Below, piece after piece: positions 38,699-48,378 of a DNA stretch of 64,000 bases. This DNA is from Pontibacter oryzae. Lineage in GTDB: Bacteria; Bacteroidota; Bacteroidia; Cytophagales; Hymenobacteraceae. Position 1 is the stretch's first letter. Each line of letters opens with the position of its first letter. The notes beneath the pieces were generated by a model that saw only the letters and a list, made by a program, of their open reading frames with translations, was not told the origin of the DNA and searched no databases. A program made the translations under genes and the position numbers. The stretch is from positions 434,001 to 498,000 of the forward strand of contig NZ_QWGE01000001.1 in NCBI RefSeq assembly GCF_003576375.1, in the 5' to 3' direction.

Positions 38699-39418
38699 AT
38701 GCACAAATTCTTCAGAAAATCACCCTTAGGCAAAGCTGCCCTCGTTCTTTTTAGTGCAGCTGCTTTTACCCTTACCGGCTGTATGGACGATGATACAGAG
38801 ATGCCTGAACCTACACCTGCCGCCTTCGTTTCGTTTTACCACGGCTCCCCAGATGCCAACGATATAGATATTCAGCTTAATAGCCGCGTGCTTAATACGC
38901 AGCCTTTCAAGTACTCAACATTCTCGGGTTACCTGCCGCTGTCCCCGGAAACGTACAACATCAAGTTTACGCAAGTTAATGCCGCAACAGCGTACGTAGA
39001 ATCAACACCTACTTTTAAGAACGGAAAGGCTTACTCTATTTTTGCAGTAAATACGCTGGCAAACATGGAAATGCTTATTGTGCAGGACAGCGTAAAAGCA
39101 CCTGCCTCAGGCAAAGCTGGCTTGCGCATCATCAACCTTTCACCGGATGCGCCCGCTTTGGATATAAGCACCACCGGAACAACCGTTCTTGATTTAGCAA
39201 CTGATGTAGCGTTTAAGGAAATCACCCCTTTTATGGAGATAGATGGCAAAACCTATACGTTGGAAATTAAAAATGCCGATACTGATGAGGTGCTGCTTAC
39301 TGTAACCTCAACCAATTTCCAACCTAATGTCACGTACTCATTGATCATCAGAGGATTTGCCACACCACCTTCCGGCAATACCAATACCCTGAACGCACAG
39401 GTAATTAGTAATTACTAG
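38699..39418 (+). CDS. DUF4397-domain lipoprotein
   Basis: The 239-residue lipoprotein (lipobox LTGC, Cys ~28) has two DUF4397 repeats of beta-sandwich type, starting at VSFYHGSPDANDIDIQLNSR and LRIINLSPDAPALDISTTG. DUF4397 proteins are cell-surface or secreted proteins of Bacteroidota and Firmicutes with unknown ligands. It is a single gene with a long perfect terminator. Confidence 0.85.
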   Translation: MHKFFRKSPLGKAALVLFSAAAFTLTGCMDDDTEMPEPTPAAFVSFYHGSPDANDIDIQLNSRVLNTQPFKYSTFSGYLPLSPETYNIKFTQVNAATAYVESTPTFKNGKAYSIFAVNTLANMEMLIVQDSVKAPASGKAGLRIINLSPDAPALDISTTGTTVLDLATDVAFKEITPFMEIDGKTYTLEIKNADTDEVLLTVTSTNFQPNVTYSLIIRGFATPPSGNTNTLNAQVISNY

Positions 39419-39453
39419 TACAGGTTAAAATCTGATTATTCTTAAAATTGCAA

Positions 39454-39492
39454 GTCTCTGCAGCATTTGGCAAATGCTGCAGAGACTTTTTT
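39454..39492 (+). terminator. Strong terminator after DUF4397
   Basis: GTCTCTGCAGCATTTG at 39454-39469 and CAAATGCTGCAGAGAC at 39471-39486 are perfectly complementary, followed by six T. It also marks the border between backbone and the AT-rich right-hand region. Confidence 0.85.
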
Positions 39493-39540
39493 ATAGGCGT
39501 ATTAAATTATGACCTCTCCCTAAAACTTGTTACAATCAAA

Positions 39541-40173
39541 TCATTTGCGCCCAAAATCTGCTGGGTTTTCACCCCAAGCTTTTGTTTCCCATTTCAACAC
39601 TTTATTAGGATACTCATTTGATTTAAGCCATTTAATTGCCCTATCAATCAATTCAAATAGCTTTAGATTTTTCTCATTCCTTTTATGATTAGTTCCAGCT
39701 TCTTTATCTTTAACCCAACTAATCGCATTTCTACTATCAGAATATATTGGTAGGGTTAACTCTTTCTGCTTGCAGTATGCCAAACCATGCACTATAGCTA
39801 AAAACTCAACTATATTATTTGTCCCATCTTCAAATGGGCCTTGATGAAATAAAAGTTCTCCCGTATTTGTATCAACCCCTTGATATTCTACTATACCAGT
39901 TGCAGTGTTCCAAGCACCATCAACGGAAATACTCTCGCGTATCGGATTACCAACTAAAATTGATTGCTCAATTGACAATTCATTAACTTGCTTATTCTTC
40001 CCAACATAATCCTTACTTGAATTTTGAAAAGCTTGATCTGCTAAATCTTTTGTAGTAAAAGATTTATAAACAGCTTTAGGGAACCCTTCAACCTGTTGTT
40101 TACAATCATCCCAAGTTTCATACACCCCAGTTTCTCTCCCTTTCCAAACTACATAAAATTTCTTTTTACCCAT
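39541..40173 (-). CDS. rnhA: Ribonuclease H with N-terminal viroplasmin domain
   Basis: The N-terminal ~50 residues (KKFYVVWKGRETGVYETWDDCKQQV) form the viroplasmin/RNase H hybrid-binding domain. The C-terminal RNase HI part has the Asp of VDGAWN, NNIVEFLAIVHGL (catalytic Glu), IYSDSRNAISWV (catalytic Asp) and the final NPADFGRK. It degrades RNA in RNA-DNA hybrids. The gene is AT-rich, at the left edge of the accessory block. Confidence 0.9.
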   Translation of the reverse strand: MGKKKFYVVWKGRETGVYETWDDCKQQVEGFPKAVYKSFTTKDLADQAFQNSSKDYVGKNKQVNELSIEQSILVGNPIRESISVDGAWNTATGIVEYQGVDTNTGELLFHQGPFEDGTNNIVEFLAIVHGLAYCKQKELTLPIYSDSRNAISWVKDKEAGTNHKRNEKNLKLFELIDRAIKWLKSNEYPNKVLKWETKAWGENPADFGRK

Positions 40174-40205
40174 AAGTTAATGTTAACCTAACTAGCTTAA
40201 ATAAC

Positions 40206-41087
40206 TCAAGTTGCGATTTAGTATTTGCATATAAACGATGAAGCCACTCAGGCTTGTAAAGGAAAAAGTAACTACACTTAAATCCCCTACTTGCTATGAA
40301 TGACTTCACGATAGCAATTTACTGTTTTGTTGACCATTACCTGCAAATAGCGGGCAGAAAAGCGTCAGCCAAGCGCAAAGTCAGTGATGCAGAAATAATC
40401 ATGACAGCCTTAGTATCAGTCCGCTACTTTGGCGGCAACCTGGCAGTAGCCAGCAGCTATATGCAGCAGCACCAGAAGTGCCGGATGCTGCACCGGCTAG
40501 GTGAGACGATTGCGGCCATCTTCCTGGCTTTGGGAGAGTGCCGCAAGCAGCTTAACACCGCAAGCGAGTATGTGATAGACAGCTTCCCGGTGGCCGTGTG
40601 CCGCAATATCCGCATCAACCGGTGCAGATTGCTGGAGGGTGAGGCCTACAGGGGCTACAATACTTCTAAAAGGGAGTACTTCCACGGGTTTAAAGTGGAG
40701 GTTGTCGCAACTGCTGGGGCCTGCCGGTGAACTACTTTATAGTGGCGGGAAGCGTGCACAATGGCAAGACCATGCACCTGGACCTGCCGCCGGGAAGCAG
40801 CCTGTATGGGGACAGCGCCTACACTAACTATGAGTTGGAGGACCTGCTGCTGGAGTGTGAGCAGGTCAGCCTGTTCGCCCAGCAAAATGCAATAGCAAGC
40901 GGAAAGACAGCCCGGCGATGGGCTTTTTAAAAACTGTGAAGAGGAAGAGAATAGAAACAACCTTCAGTGAAATAAAAGCGGCCTTTTCCCGATCTATCCA
41001 CGCCGTGGCCCCGCAAGGGTTTCTGCTAAAGATAATGCTCTTCCTGTTCCCTTACACCATCAATAACTGTATTTAATCGCAACTTGA
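40206..41087 (+). mobile_element. Decayed IS982-family insertion sequence
   Basis: Perfect 13-bp terminal repeats TCAAGTTGCGATT (40206-40218) and its complement (41075-41087) enclose a broken transposase gene. The ~880-base length is slightly short for IS982. No clear target duplication is visible at the borders. Confidence 0.8.
40296..41076 (+). pseudogene. IS982-family transposase, frameshifted
   Basis: The first frame (40296-40730) encodes SEYVIDSFPVAVCRNIRI and GEAYRGYNTSKREYFHGF, typical of IS982. It shifts near 40720, after which GLPVNYFIVAGSVHNGK is read in another frame. A second shift near 40900 leads to KRKDSPAMGFLKTVKRKRI and IHAVAPQGFLLKIMLF, ending at 41076. With at least two frameshifts it cannot make an active enzyme unless moved by another copy. 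Confidence 0.85.
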
Positions 41088-41272
41088 ATTAATTATTCTT
41101 ATTTTAATTATAGAATTTAAATTTTATGTATTGTACTATACTTTTACATAAATTTTTTCAAGTCGAAATTAGCAAAATACAACATCTTGATTAAATCACA
41201 TTACAACCCTAATATATCGGAAACATTATATATATTGCAGACAGAAAGCAAATTTAATGAGGCAAAAAGCAG

Positions 41273-44200
41273 ATGGAGAATGTCGCCTTCTTTGATCTTG
41301 AAGTAAGTAAACAACCTAAAACACGAATCAAAAGCATTGGGGCATGGTTTAAAGGCTCATCCTTGCATGCAACTTCAGTTTACGATTTTGAGCAGTATCA
41401 GCAGAGTGCCAGGTTCCTTTGTGGCCATAATATATTGGCACACGATCTTCCGTTTCTTAAAGCTGCCGGTGCTTCTGAAAATTTCTTTCGCAAACGGTTT
41501 ATTGATACACTTTACCTTTCTCCGCTCTTCTTTCCTAACCGGCCTTACCACCGGCTTATTAAAGACTACCAACTAGTAAGCGATCATTATAACAACCCTG
41601 TTGAGGATTCAAAAATAGCTGCTGATCTTCTGGAAGACTGTATAGCTGCTTACTTCAAGCTGCCTTTGCCATTAAGAGATATAATTATCCAACTGCTTTG
41701 TAAAGAAGCAGCCTTCGGTGCCTTTTTTGAATTATTAGAAGAAGAAAACCAAGCTAAAGAAGAAACCCCACTCGAAAAGCAGATTCAGTCTTATTTTAAA
41801 AACAGAATCTGCTCTAACGCTGACCTATACGCGCTTATATATCAACAGCCAGTTCCTGTAGCATACGCGCTGGCTCTAATCAATGCGCCAAATCAAGGCT
41901 CCATCATCCCGCCTTGGCTACTGCACCGGTTCCCCGAAATAGTTACAGTTTTGCAACAGCTAAGAGGTACGTCTTGCCAAAGTCCCGCCTGCCACTATTG
42001 CGAAACGTTTCTATCACCGGTAGCGGGATTAAGAAAGTACTTTGGCTATGACGGGTTCCGGAAGTTTACGCAAAGTGAGCAGATACCATTGCAACAGCAG
42101 GTAGTAGAAGCTGGACTTAAAGGTGAATCATTGGTTGCTATTTTCCCTACTGGAGGTGGTAAATCTTTAACGTTCCAGTTGCCCGCCCTCATGAAAGGAG
42201 AGGCAAACCGGGGCTTGACTGTAGTTATATCTCCTCTGCAGGCACTGATGAAAGATCAGGTAGATGTGCTCCGGAATCGTTTTGACATCACTACTGCTGT
42301 CGCTATCAATGGGTTGCTTTCTCCTTTGGAGCGGGCTGATGCTATTCAAATAGTGCAGGACGGGGGCGCAAACTTGCTATACATATCTCCCGAGTCTTTA
42401 CGCTCTAATACAATATACCGGCTGTTAAAAGGACGTCAAATTGAGCGATTCGTAATTGACGAGGCGCACTGCTTTTCTTCCTGGGGCCAGGATTTTCGGG
42501 TGGACTACCTATACATTGGTCGCTTCTTAAAGGAACTTGCCGAAGCCAAGAACCTGCCCCACCCTATACCGGTTTCCTGCTTTACCGCAACGGCTAAACC
42601 TGAAGTAGTACAGGATATTATTCACTATTTTAAGGACCAGGCAAACCTTGATCTGAAGCTGTACCAAACGAGTGCATCCCGTAAAAACCTGATCTACAAA
42701 GCTTCGAAGGCTGATGGAAAAGATGCAAAAATGCAGCAGTTAAAAGACCTGCTACAGGATGTTATAGAGCCGGCCATTGTATATGTGAGCCGGACTAAAA
42801 CTGCTGAGCATGTTGCAGAGGAGTTGAAAAAGACGGGTATAAAAGCAGCAGCTTTCCATGGTAGAATGGATTCTGACCTGAAAATCAGAATCCAGGACAG
42901 CTTTATGGCAGGCGAAACTAATATAATTGTGGCGACTTCTGCTTTTGGAATGGGCGCGGATAAGGAGAATGTGAAGCTGGTGGTTCATTACGATATTTCA
43001 GACTCCCTGGAGAACTACCTGCAGGAAGCAGGACGTGCGGGTAGAAAAGCGGATATGGAAGCCAATTGCCACCTGCTTTTCGACGAAAACGACTTGAACG
43101 ACCACTTTGCCCTGTTAAACCAGACTAAACTTTCCAGAAAAGAGGTTGGCCAGATATGGAAAGCTGTGAAAGATTTTAAGAGGCTGAAATTTACTAAGTC
43201 TGCTTTGGAGCTGGCGAAACAGGCTGGGTGGGATACAGACGTCATGCACCTGGAAACACAGGTGAAGGCTGCGATAGCTGCACTAGAGGATGTTGGCTAT
43301 TTAAAAAGGCAAATGAACTCGCCCCGGATATTCGCGCAAAGCATACTGGTACGAAACGTAGAGGCTGCTAACAAAATCATACAGGCAAATCCGGACAAAT
43401 TTCCAGTTGATCAGTTGCAACATGCCATCCGTATTTTCCAATACCTGATTTCCAGAGACGACACGATGGTGGATACGCTTTCTGACCATCTGGGTATCGA
43501 GAAAGAAACAGTAGTAAGAATTCTGCTTCACTTTAAAGAGCTGGGCCTTTTAGGAGACACAAAGGATCTGACAGCCCTCATAAACCCTACTAGAAGCGAG
43601 AAGAATTCAGAGCGCTGCTTCCAGCGTTACGCCAGTTTGGAGAAATCACTATTAAAAGTGCTATTACCCTCAGAAGATGCTCCTACTGTTTTTCAGATAC
43701 ACCTACGGGATATAAATGAAAAGCTAATAGAAAAAGGACACGAAAACAGCTCTATAGAGGCAATCCGGAACCTGTTGCAATACTGGGAGCATGAGCATTA
43801 CATCAAAAAGGAGCGGATCGATGCCCATACCCTACTTTACCGAATTGGGTTTCGCAAAGAAAAGAGCGCGATAAAAAAGTCTATCGAAGATCGGCTTAAT
43901 CGGGCAGCAGGTGTTGTGCAGTGGCTTTGCCAGCAGAACGCACTCGAAATTGCAAACAAAAAGAAGCAAGATGATGCCGCCCTTGAATTTTCGATGGTGG
44001 AAATGAAAAAGCAGGTAGAGCTGAATAACATAATGCTTCCTAAAGCCTCACTTACGGAGTATGAGGCAGACTTACTGTACCTGCACATTATAGGATCCAT
44101 CAAACTGGAAGGTGGATTGTTTGTACTATATAATCCTATGACCATTGAGCGGATTGTAGATGATAATCGAAAGCAATACACCATAGATGACTACAGCAAA

Positions 44201-46117
44201 CTAGAGCGGCATTACGAGAAAAAGGTAGAGCAGATCCATATCATTGGTGAGTATGCTAAAAAGCAATTACGTAACCATATGGAGGCTCTCAGTTTTGTAG
44301 ACGATTACTTCCGGCTAGGCTATGAGGCTTTCGTACAACGGCATTTCCGAAATGAGAAAGGGAAGCTGAAGCAGCCGATTACTGATAAAAAGTACAGGGA
44401 AATATTTGCTGCGCTCTCTCCAGATCAAACCCAAGTAATTAAAGATAATAAGAGTCCTAACATTTTAGTTGGTGCCGGGCCTGGTAGTGGCAAAACCCGT
44501 GTTCTGGTGCACAAGGTGGCAGCACTGCTGATGATGGAGGACATCAAACCGGAGCAATTCCTGATGCTTACCTTTTCACGACCTGCTGCCACGGAATTTA
44601 AGGAAAGGCTTTACAAGTTGATCGGTAAATCTGCCTATCATATTGATATTTATACGTACCATGGCTTTGCTTTTCAGCTTTTGGGCCGGGTGGGAGATTT
44701 AAAGAAATCAGACAATGTGATAAAGCAAGCCACAGAAGCTTTGGTGAACGATGACATTCCTGCTGACCGGATTAAATGCAAGAGTGTAATTGTGGTGGAT
44801 GAATACCAGGACGTAAGCCAGCAGGAGTATGACTTCCTGAACAAGATCATTGAACTGGCCGATGATGTACGGGTGATAGTAGTCGGGGATGACGACCAAA
44901 ACATCTATGAGTTTAGAGGTTCTTCGGTAACCTTTATGCGTGATTTTGAGCGTGACCGGGAGGCAACTAAATACCTATTCAGCACCAATTACCGCGCTTG
45001 CTTTAATTTAGTACAGTTTTCTAACCAGTTCCTAAAACTTTTCTCCTCTGATAGGCTCAAGGCTGGCTTACCCTTAATGGCTCACAAGCAAACTTATGGA
45101 ACTATCAGCCTGACGCGCTACAAACCCACTTCTGACCTGGTTACGCCATTGCTACAAGATGTGGTAAGACAAAAGCTTACAGGTACTGTTGCCGTACTGA
45201 CGCATACAAACGAAGAGGCCTTGCTGGTGCAAAACCTGCTGCTTCAAAACAGTATCCCTACCCGCCTTCTCATGGCGCAGGATGGGTTCTCTTTGCGGCA
45301 ATTACTGGAGCTCAAATGTTTCAGTTGGTACATACACGATAAAATCAGCAGCGAGCTTGGCTTCATTTCGAAAGAGGAATGGGATAAAAGCCGAAACCGA
45401 ATTGAACAGAAGTTTGCCACTTCCACTAACCTGAGCTTAAGCTTAGAAGTTATCACTGAATTTGAGCGCACAGCTGGTGAGCGAAAGTTCTGGTCAGACT
45501 GGCTGGCTTTTATGCAGGAGGCACGTGCCGAGGATTTCATTTATCCGGAAGCAAACAAAGTGTTGGTTTCTACCATGCACAAGGCCAAAGGAAAAGAGTT
45601 TGACCACGTGTTTCTGATGCTACGTAATTACCCGTTCCGAACAGAAGCAAATAAGCGGGTGGTTTATGTAGCCATTACCCGAGCCAAGCAATCCCTGCAC
45701 ATACATACCGACCAGGCTTACTTTAACCACATTGACGTACCACAGCTCAGGAAAGTGGACGATGACAACATTTACCCAGCTCCCCTGGAAATGCAGCTAG
45801 AGCCCACGATGAAGGATGTATGGCTCGGCTTCTTTATGAGGCACGATATTATCAAGGCTATAAAACCACTTAAGGCTGGCACCGCTTTACAGGTATCACA
45901 GGAACCTACAGAGGGTCTAGCGGTTTCAGGCACTCCTGTAGTAGTCTTTTCACAAAAGTTTAAGAAAGAGCTTGATAAGTTAATAAGCCAAGATTATAGG
46001 TTGTATAACGCCGAAATAGCGCATATTGTAGTTTGGTATTGTGAGGATGATGGGAAAGAGTACCGGGTGGTTTTGCCAAGGCTAATTCTTAAAAAATTTA
46101 CACCAAGTTTAACCTAA
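41273..46117 (+). CDS. Exonuclease-RecQ-UvrD triple-domain helicase
   Basis: This 1614-residue protein joins three enzymes. Residues ~1-130 form a DnaQ-like 3'-5' exonuclease (FFDLEVS, GHNILAHDLPFL, NNPVEDSKIAADLL). Residues ~250-760 form a RecQ-type SF2 helicase (FPTGGGKSLTFQLPAL, VIDEAHCFSSWGQDFR, QEAGRAGRKADMEANCHLLF) without an evident RecQ zinc-Cys cluster. Residues ~1045-1510 form a UvrD-type SF1 helicase (AGPGSGKTRVLVH, VVDEYQDVS, VVGDDDQNIYEFRG, STMHKAKGKEFDHVF, YVAITRAKQSLHIH). All active-site motifs look intact. It probably unwinds and degrades DNA in repair or defence. A small protein gene follows on the same strand 42 bases later. Confidence 0.88.
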   Translation: MENVAFFDLEVSKQPKTRIKSIGAWFKGSSLHATSVYDFEQYQQSARFLCGHNILAHDLPFLKAAGASENFFRKRFIDTLYLSPLFFPNRPYHRLIKDYQLVSDHYNNPVEDSKIAADLLEDCIAAYFKLPLPLRDIIIQLLCKEAAFGAFFELLEEENQAKEETPLEKQIQSYFKNRICSNADLYALIYQQPVPVAYALALINAPNQGSIIPPWLLHRFPEIVTVLQQLRGTSCQSPACHYCETFLSPVAGLRKYFGYDGFRKFTQSEQIPLQQQVVEAGLKGESLVAIFPTGGGKSLTFQLPALMKGEANRGLTVVISPLQALMKDQVDVLRNRFDITTAVAINGLLSPLERADAIQIVQDGGANLLYISPESLRSNTIYRLLKGRQIERFVIDEAHCFSSWGQDFRVDYLYIGRFLKELAEAKNLPHPIPVSCFTATAKPEVVQDIIHYFKDQANLDLKLYQTSASRKNLIYKASKADGKDAKMQQLKDLLQDVIEPAIVYVSRTKTAEHVAEELKKTGIKAAAFHGRMDSDLKIRIQDSFMAGETNIIVATSAFGMGADKENVKLVVHYDISDSLENYLQEAGRAGRKADMEANCHLLFDENDLNDHFALLNQTKLSRKEVGQIWKAVKDFKRLKFTKSALELAKQAGWDTDVMHLETQVKAAIAALEDVGYLKRQMNSPRIFAQSILVRNVEAANKIIQANPDKFPVDQLQHAIRIFQYLISRDDTMVDTLSDHLGIEKETVVRILLHFKELGLLGDTKDLTALINPTRSEKNSERCFQRYASLEKSLLKVLLPSEDAPTVFQIHLRDINEKLIEKGHENSSIEAIRNLLQYWEHEHYIKKERIDAHTLLYRIGFRKEKSAIKKSIEDRLNRAAGVVQWLCQQNALEIANKKKQDDAALEFSMVEMKKQVELNNIMLPKASLTEYEADLLYLHIIGSIKLEGGLFVLYNPMTIERIVDDNRKQYTIDDYSKLERHYEKKVEQIHIIGEYAKKQLRNHMEALSFVDDYFRLGYEAFVQRHFRNEKGKLKQPITDKKYREIFAALSPDQTQVIKDNKSPNILVGAGPGSGKTRVLVHKVAALLMMEDIKPEQFLMLTFSRPAATEFKERLYKLIGKSAYHIDIYTYHGFAFQLLGRVGDLKKSDNVIKQATEALVNDDIPADRIKCKSVIVVDEYQDVSQQEYDFLNKIIELADDVRVIVVGDDDQNIYEFRGSSVTFMRDFERDREATKYLFSTNYRACFNLVQFSNQFLKLFSSDRLKAGLPLMAHKQTYGTISLTRYKPTSDLVTPLLQDVVRQKLTGTVAVLTHTNEEALLVQNLLLQNSIPTRLLMAQDGFSLRQLLELKCFSWYIHDKISSELGFISKEEWDKSRNRIEQKFATSTNLSLSLEVITEFERTAGERKFWSDWLAFMQEARAEDFIYPEANKVLVSTMHKAKGKEFDHVFLMLRNYPFRTEANKRVVYVAITRAKQSLHIHTDQAYFNHIDVPQLRKVDDDNIYPAPLEMQLEPTMKDVWLGFFMRHDIIKAIKPLKAGTALQVSQEPTEGLAVSGTPVVVFSQKFKKELDKLISQDYRLYNAEIAHIVVWYCEDDGKEYRVVLPRLILKKFTPSLT

Positions 46118-46159
46118 ACAAATACGACTTAATATTTACTTCCAATACTAGCTGCCAAA

Positions 46160-46921
46160 ATGAATAAAGAAGAGGCTTATATTATTCTGGATGCCTTGGC
46201 TGAAGGGTGTTCCCCATTCACAGGTGAATTTCTAGAGAATGACTCAATATTGAACGAGAGAAAAGTTATCAGAGCCTTACAGGTGGCACTTGATGCCTTG
46301 AATGTAAGACCTTTTCCAAATCAGCAAATGACCCCTAAATCGACAACTCCAGTGGATGTAAAAACTGTGCTGGCTGTGATAATAGTTATGAAAGCTGCTA
46401 ATTTGGTACCCTCTATAAGTAAAATAGCTAAATATCTATTGGGGAGTAAGCAATTCAAAAATAGTGAGACTGTGCGACATGAACTTTATGGCTCTTTAAG
46501 ACATGAGTTTACCTATACATCCTTAAAACCAATTATAGCTCAATTGGCAAAAGAAAATCATGACATTTCAACAGCTCTAGTTGCTTCTTCAAAAGTAAAA
46601 CCTTGGGAAAATGTTGATTATTTTGAGCAACCGACCTTTTGTACCCTCTCAGACAAGGCAGTTAATCAATTAAAAGAAAAAATCACTGAGTTAGGTATAC
46701 AAAAGAGTCCCCCACTCCTTTCGGACTATATTATCCAAGCACGAACTATTTACCCAAGAGCGTATGAATCTTGGTCTGAAAAAGAGCTAGAGTATTTGAG
46801 TAAGGCATTGAAATATACGAATGATTTGCACCTTCTTTCTTCCTGTTTCCAACGAGGTGAAAACTCACTAAGAGGAGTAGGTAAAAAATTGATATATGAG
46901 TGTAAGGTAAATGAGGCGTAG
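46160..46921 (+). CDS. Helicase-associated protein of unknown function
   Basis: The 253-residue protein follows the triple helicase gene by 42 bases and is probably in its operon. Its N-terminus (EAYIILDALAEGCSPFTGEFL ... NERKVIRALQVALDAL) resembles the short helical module often appended to bacterial helicases. The C-terminus (SWSEKELEYLSKALKY ... LRGVGKKL) resembles a Myb/SANT-like helical motif. The middle is not recognised. It may bind DNA or the helicase. These likenesses are by eye only. Confidence 0.55.
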   Translation: MNKEEAYIILDALAEGCSPFTGEFLENDSILNERKVIRALQVALDALNVRPFPNQQMTPKSTTPVDVKTVLAVIIVMKAANLVPSISKIAKYLLGSKQFKNSETVRHELYGSLRHEFTYTSLKPIIAQLAKENHDISTALVASSKVKPWENVDYFEQPTFCTLSDKAVNQLKEKITELGIQKSPPLLSDYIIQARTIYPRAYESWSEKELEYLSKALKYTNDLHLLSSCFQRGENSLRGVGKKLIYECKVNEA

Positions 46922-46960
46922 TTTGAGTTAAAGTTTAGCTGATGGTTGGGCAAGATGCTC

Positions 46961-48373
46961 TTAGTCAAGATAGTCAGCATGCACTAAATTTTTTCCGAGC
47001 CTTGATAAAAAAATGTCTTCTTGTTGAATCAAATGAGACATGTCCATATCATCCGATACATGTACACCATCAACGATAAACTTTGTCTCTTTTCTTTCAT
47101 TGTTCCCAAACAAACTCTCAGAATGTGCCTTTGCAGAATTTAATTGTTCAGATAATGGATAAATAAGACCTCCGATCATAACGTTACTACCATAGTAATG
47201 CATGTAAGTATGAATCTGGTAAAAGTCACTTCTATCGAGGTCATCTTTTAGCATCCGCATAGTCTTAAACTTGGCATCAAAGACAGCTATTTTACCACTG
47301 CTCTTATGTTTCATAACAATATCTGGAAACATCCTACGTCCATAAAACATACTCTTATATAAGGGCAGCTCCTCTTGGGAATTAACGTCCCACTCACTAA
47401 AGTGCTTACTAAGCAACTTCTCTAGATATAGCTCGAACAGTTGAGAAATATCAAATAAGAAGCCATAAGTCTCTAATCTATTCTGCTCTTCATTAGCATC
47501 AAGTTCAAGTTGTAATAAGATTATTTCTGCATATTCGAGCACCTTCCTAAAAGAAGCGTACATAGGGTTATGTAGAGCCCTGTGGCTCTTAGCTTTCAAT
47601 ATAGTATCCTTACTTGTAAAGCGCCCAGAGTAGTGCTGTTTGAGTAGCTGAGTGATGCTCAATAATCTTCTGTGAATTTCCCTACCAAACTTACTTTCAA
47701 GCTTTTTGCAAGTAAGATAAAGTACGTCCACTACTTCTTGAATGTAAACTTGCTCGCGGTAGGTGCTGGTTATACTTCCCCTGAATGGAATGTTAGTTTT
47801 TATATAGGTGTTAATGTCTACTTTACCTCTTACTTTATTGCTCTTTTGGGTAAGGGTTTGGTACTCATGAGGAAGACCTAGTACAGCAGCTTTTTCAAAC
47901 GATTGAATAAATAAGTAGGCAATTATAAATTCAAAATCATTTACTTTCTGATTCTTTGAGGAAGGAGTTTTCTGATTATCAATGTAAATATCATTTACAA
48001 AATTTAGCATTCTTCGGAGAAACGCATCTCCGTATCTCGTCGTGATATTAAACTTACAACCCTTGTGGTAAATAACACCTGCATATAATCCAGTTTGTAC
48101 TATATACTGCTTTTCCCCTCCTAAATGTTCTTTAGAATATAGCTTTAAAATTAAGCGTTCCTCTTCCTTTTTACCTTTTAGATCTTTGAATCCAAATAGT
48201 TTAAGCTTTTTAAGATTGCTATGGTGAGTTGTTAATTCAAATACAGATGAAAACAGCCTATTCTTTTGAGCTTCAAATTTCTTTCCTCTTGTCCCAAATC
48301 TATTTTTTAAGTCATTCTCACTAAAAAAAGAATTTTCATAATAATGATTATTAACAGGAACAGTCACTTCCAT
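46961..48373 (-). CDS. mcrC: McrC-family restriction nuclease (first McrBC system)
   Basis: The 470-residue protein has the McrC N-terminal domain and a PD-(D/E)xK nuclease in MFPDIVMKHKSSGKIAVFDA followed by KFKT (~residues 345-370). GRGSITSTYREQ-like sequence and DISQLFELYLEKLL fit the family. McrC cleaves DNA when its McrB GTPase partner has bound a modified site. It is encoded five bases after mcrB, in the same operon as the broken HNH gene. Confidence 0.85.
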   Translation of the reverse strand: MEVTVPVNNHYYENSFFSENDLKNRFGTRGKKFEAQKNRLFSSVFELTTHHSNLKKLKLFGFKDLKGKKEEERLILKLYSKEHLGGEKQYIVQTGLYAGVIYHKGCKFNITTRYGDAFLRRMLNFVNDIYIDNQKTPSSKNQKVNDFEFIIAYLFIQSFEKAAVLGLPHEYQTLTQKSNKVRGKVDINTYIKTNIPFRGSITSTYREQVYIQEVVDVLYLTCKKLESKFGREIHRRLLSITQLLKQHYSGRFTSKDTILKAKSHRALHNPMYASFRKVLEYAEIILLQLELDANEEQNRLETYGFLFDISQLFELYLEKLLSKHFSEWDVNSQEELPLYKSMFYGRRMFPDIVMKHKSSGKIAVFDAKFKTMRMLKDDLDRSDFYQIHTYMHYYGSNVMIGGLIYPLSEQLNSAKAHSESLFGNNERKETKFIVDGVHVSDDMDMSHLIQQEDIFLSRLGKNLVHADYLD

Positions 48374-48378
48374 GGCAC

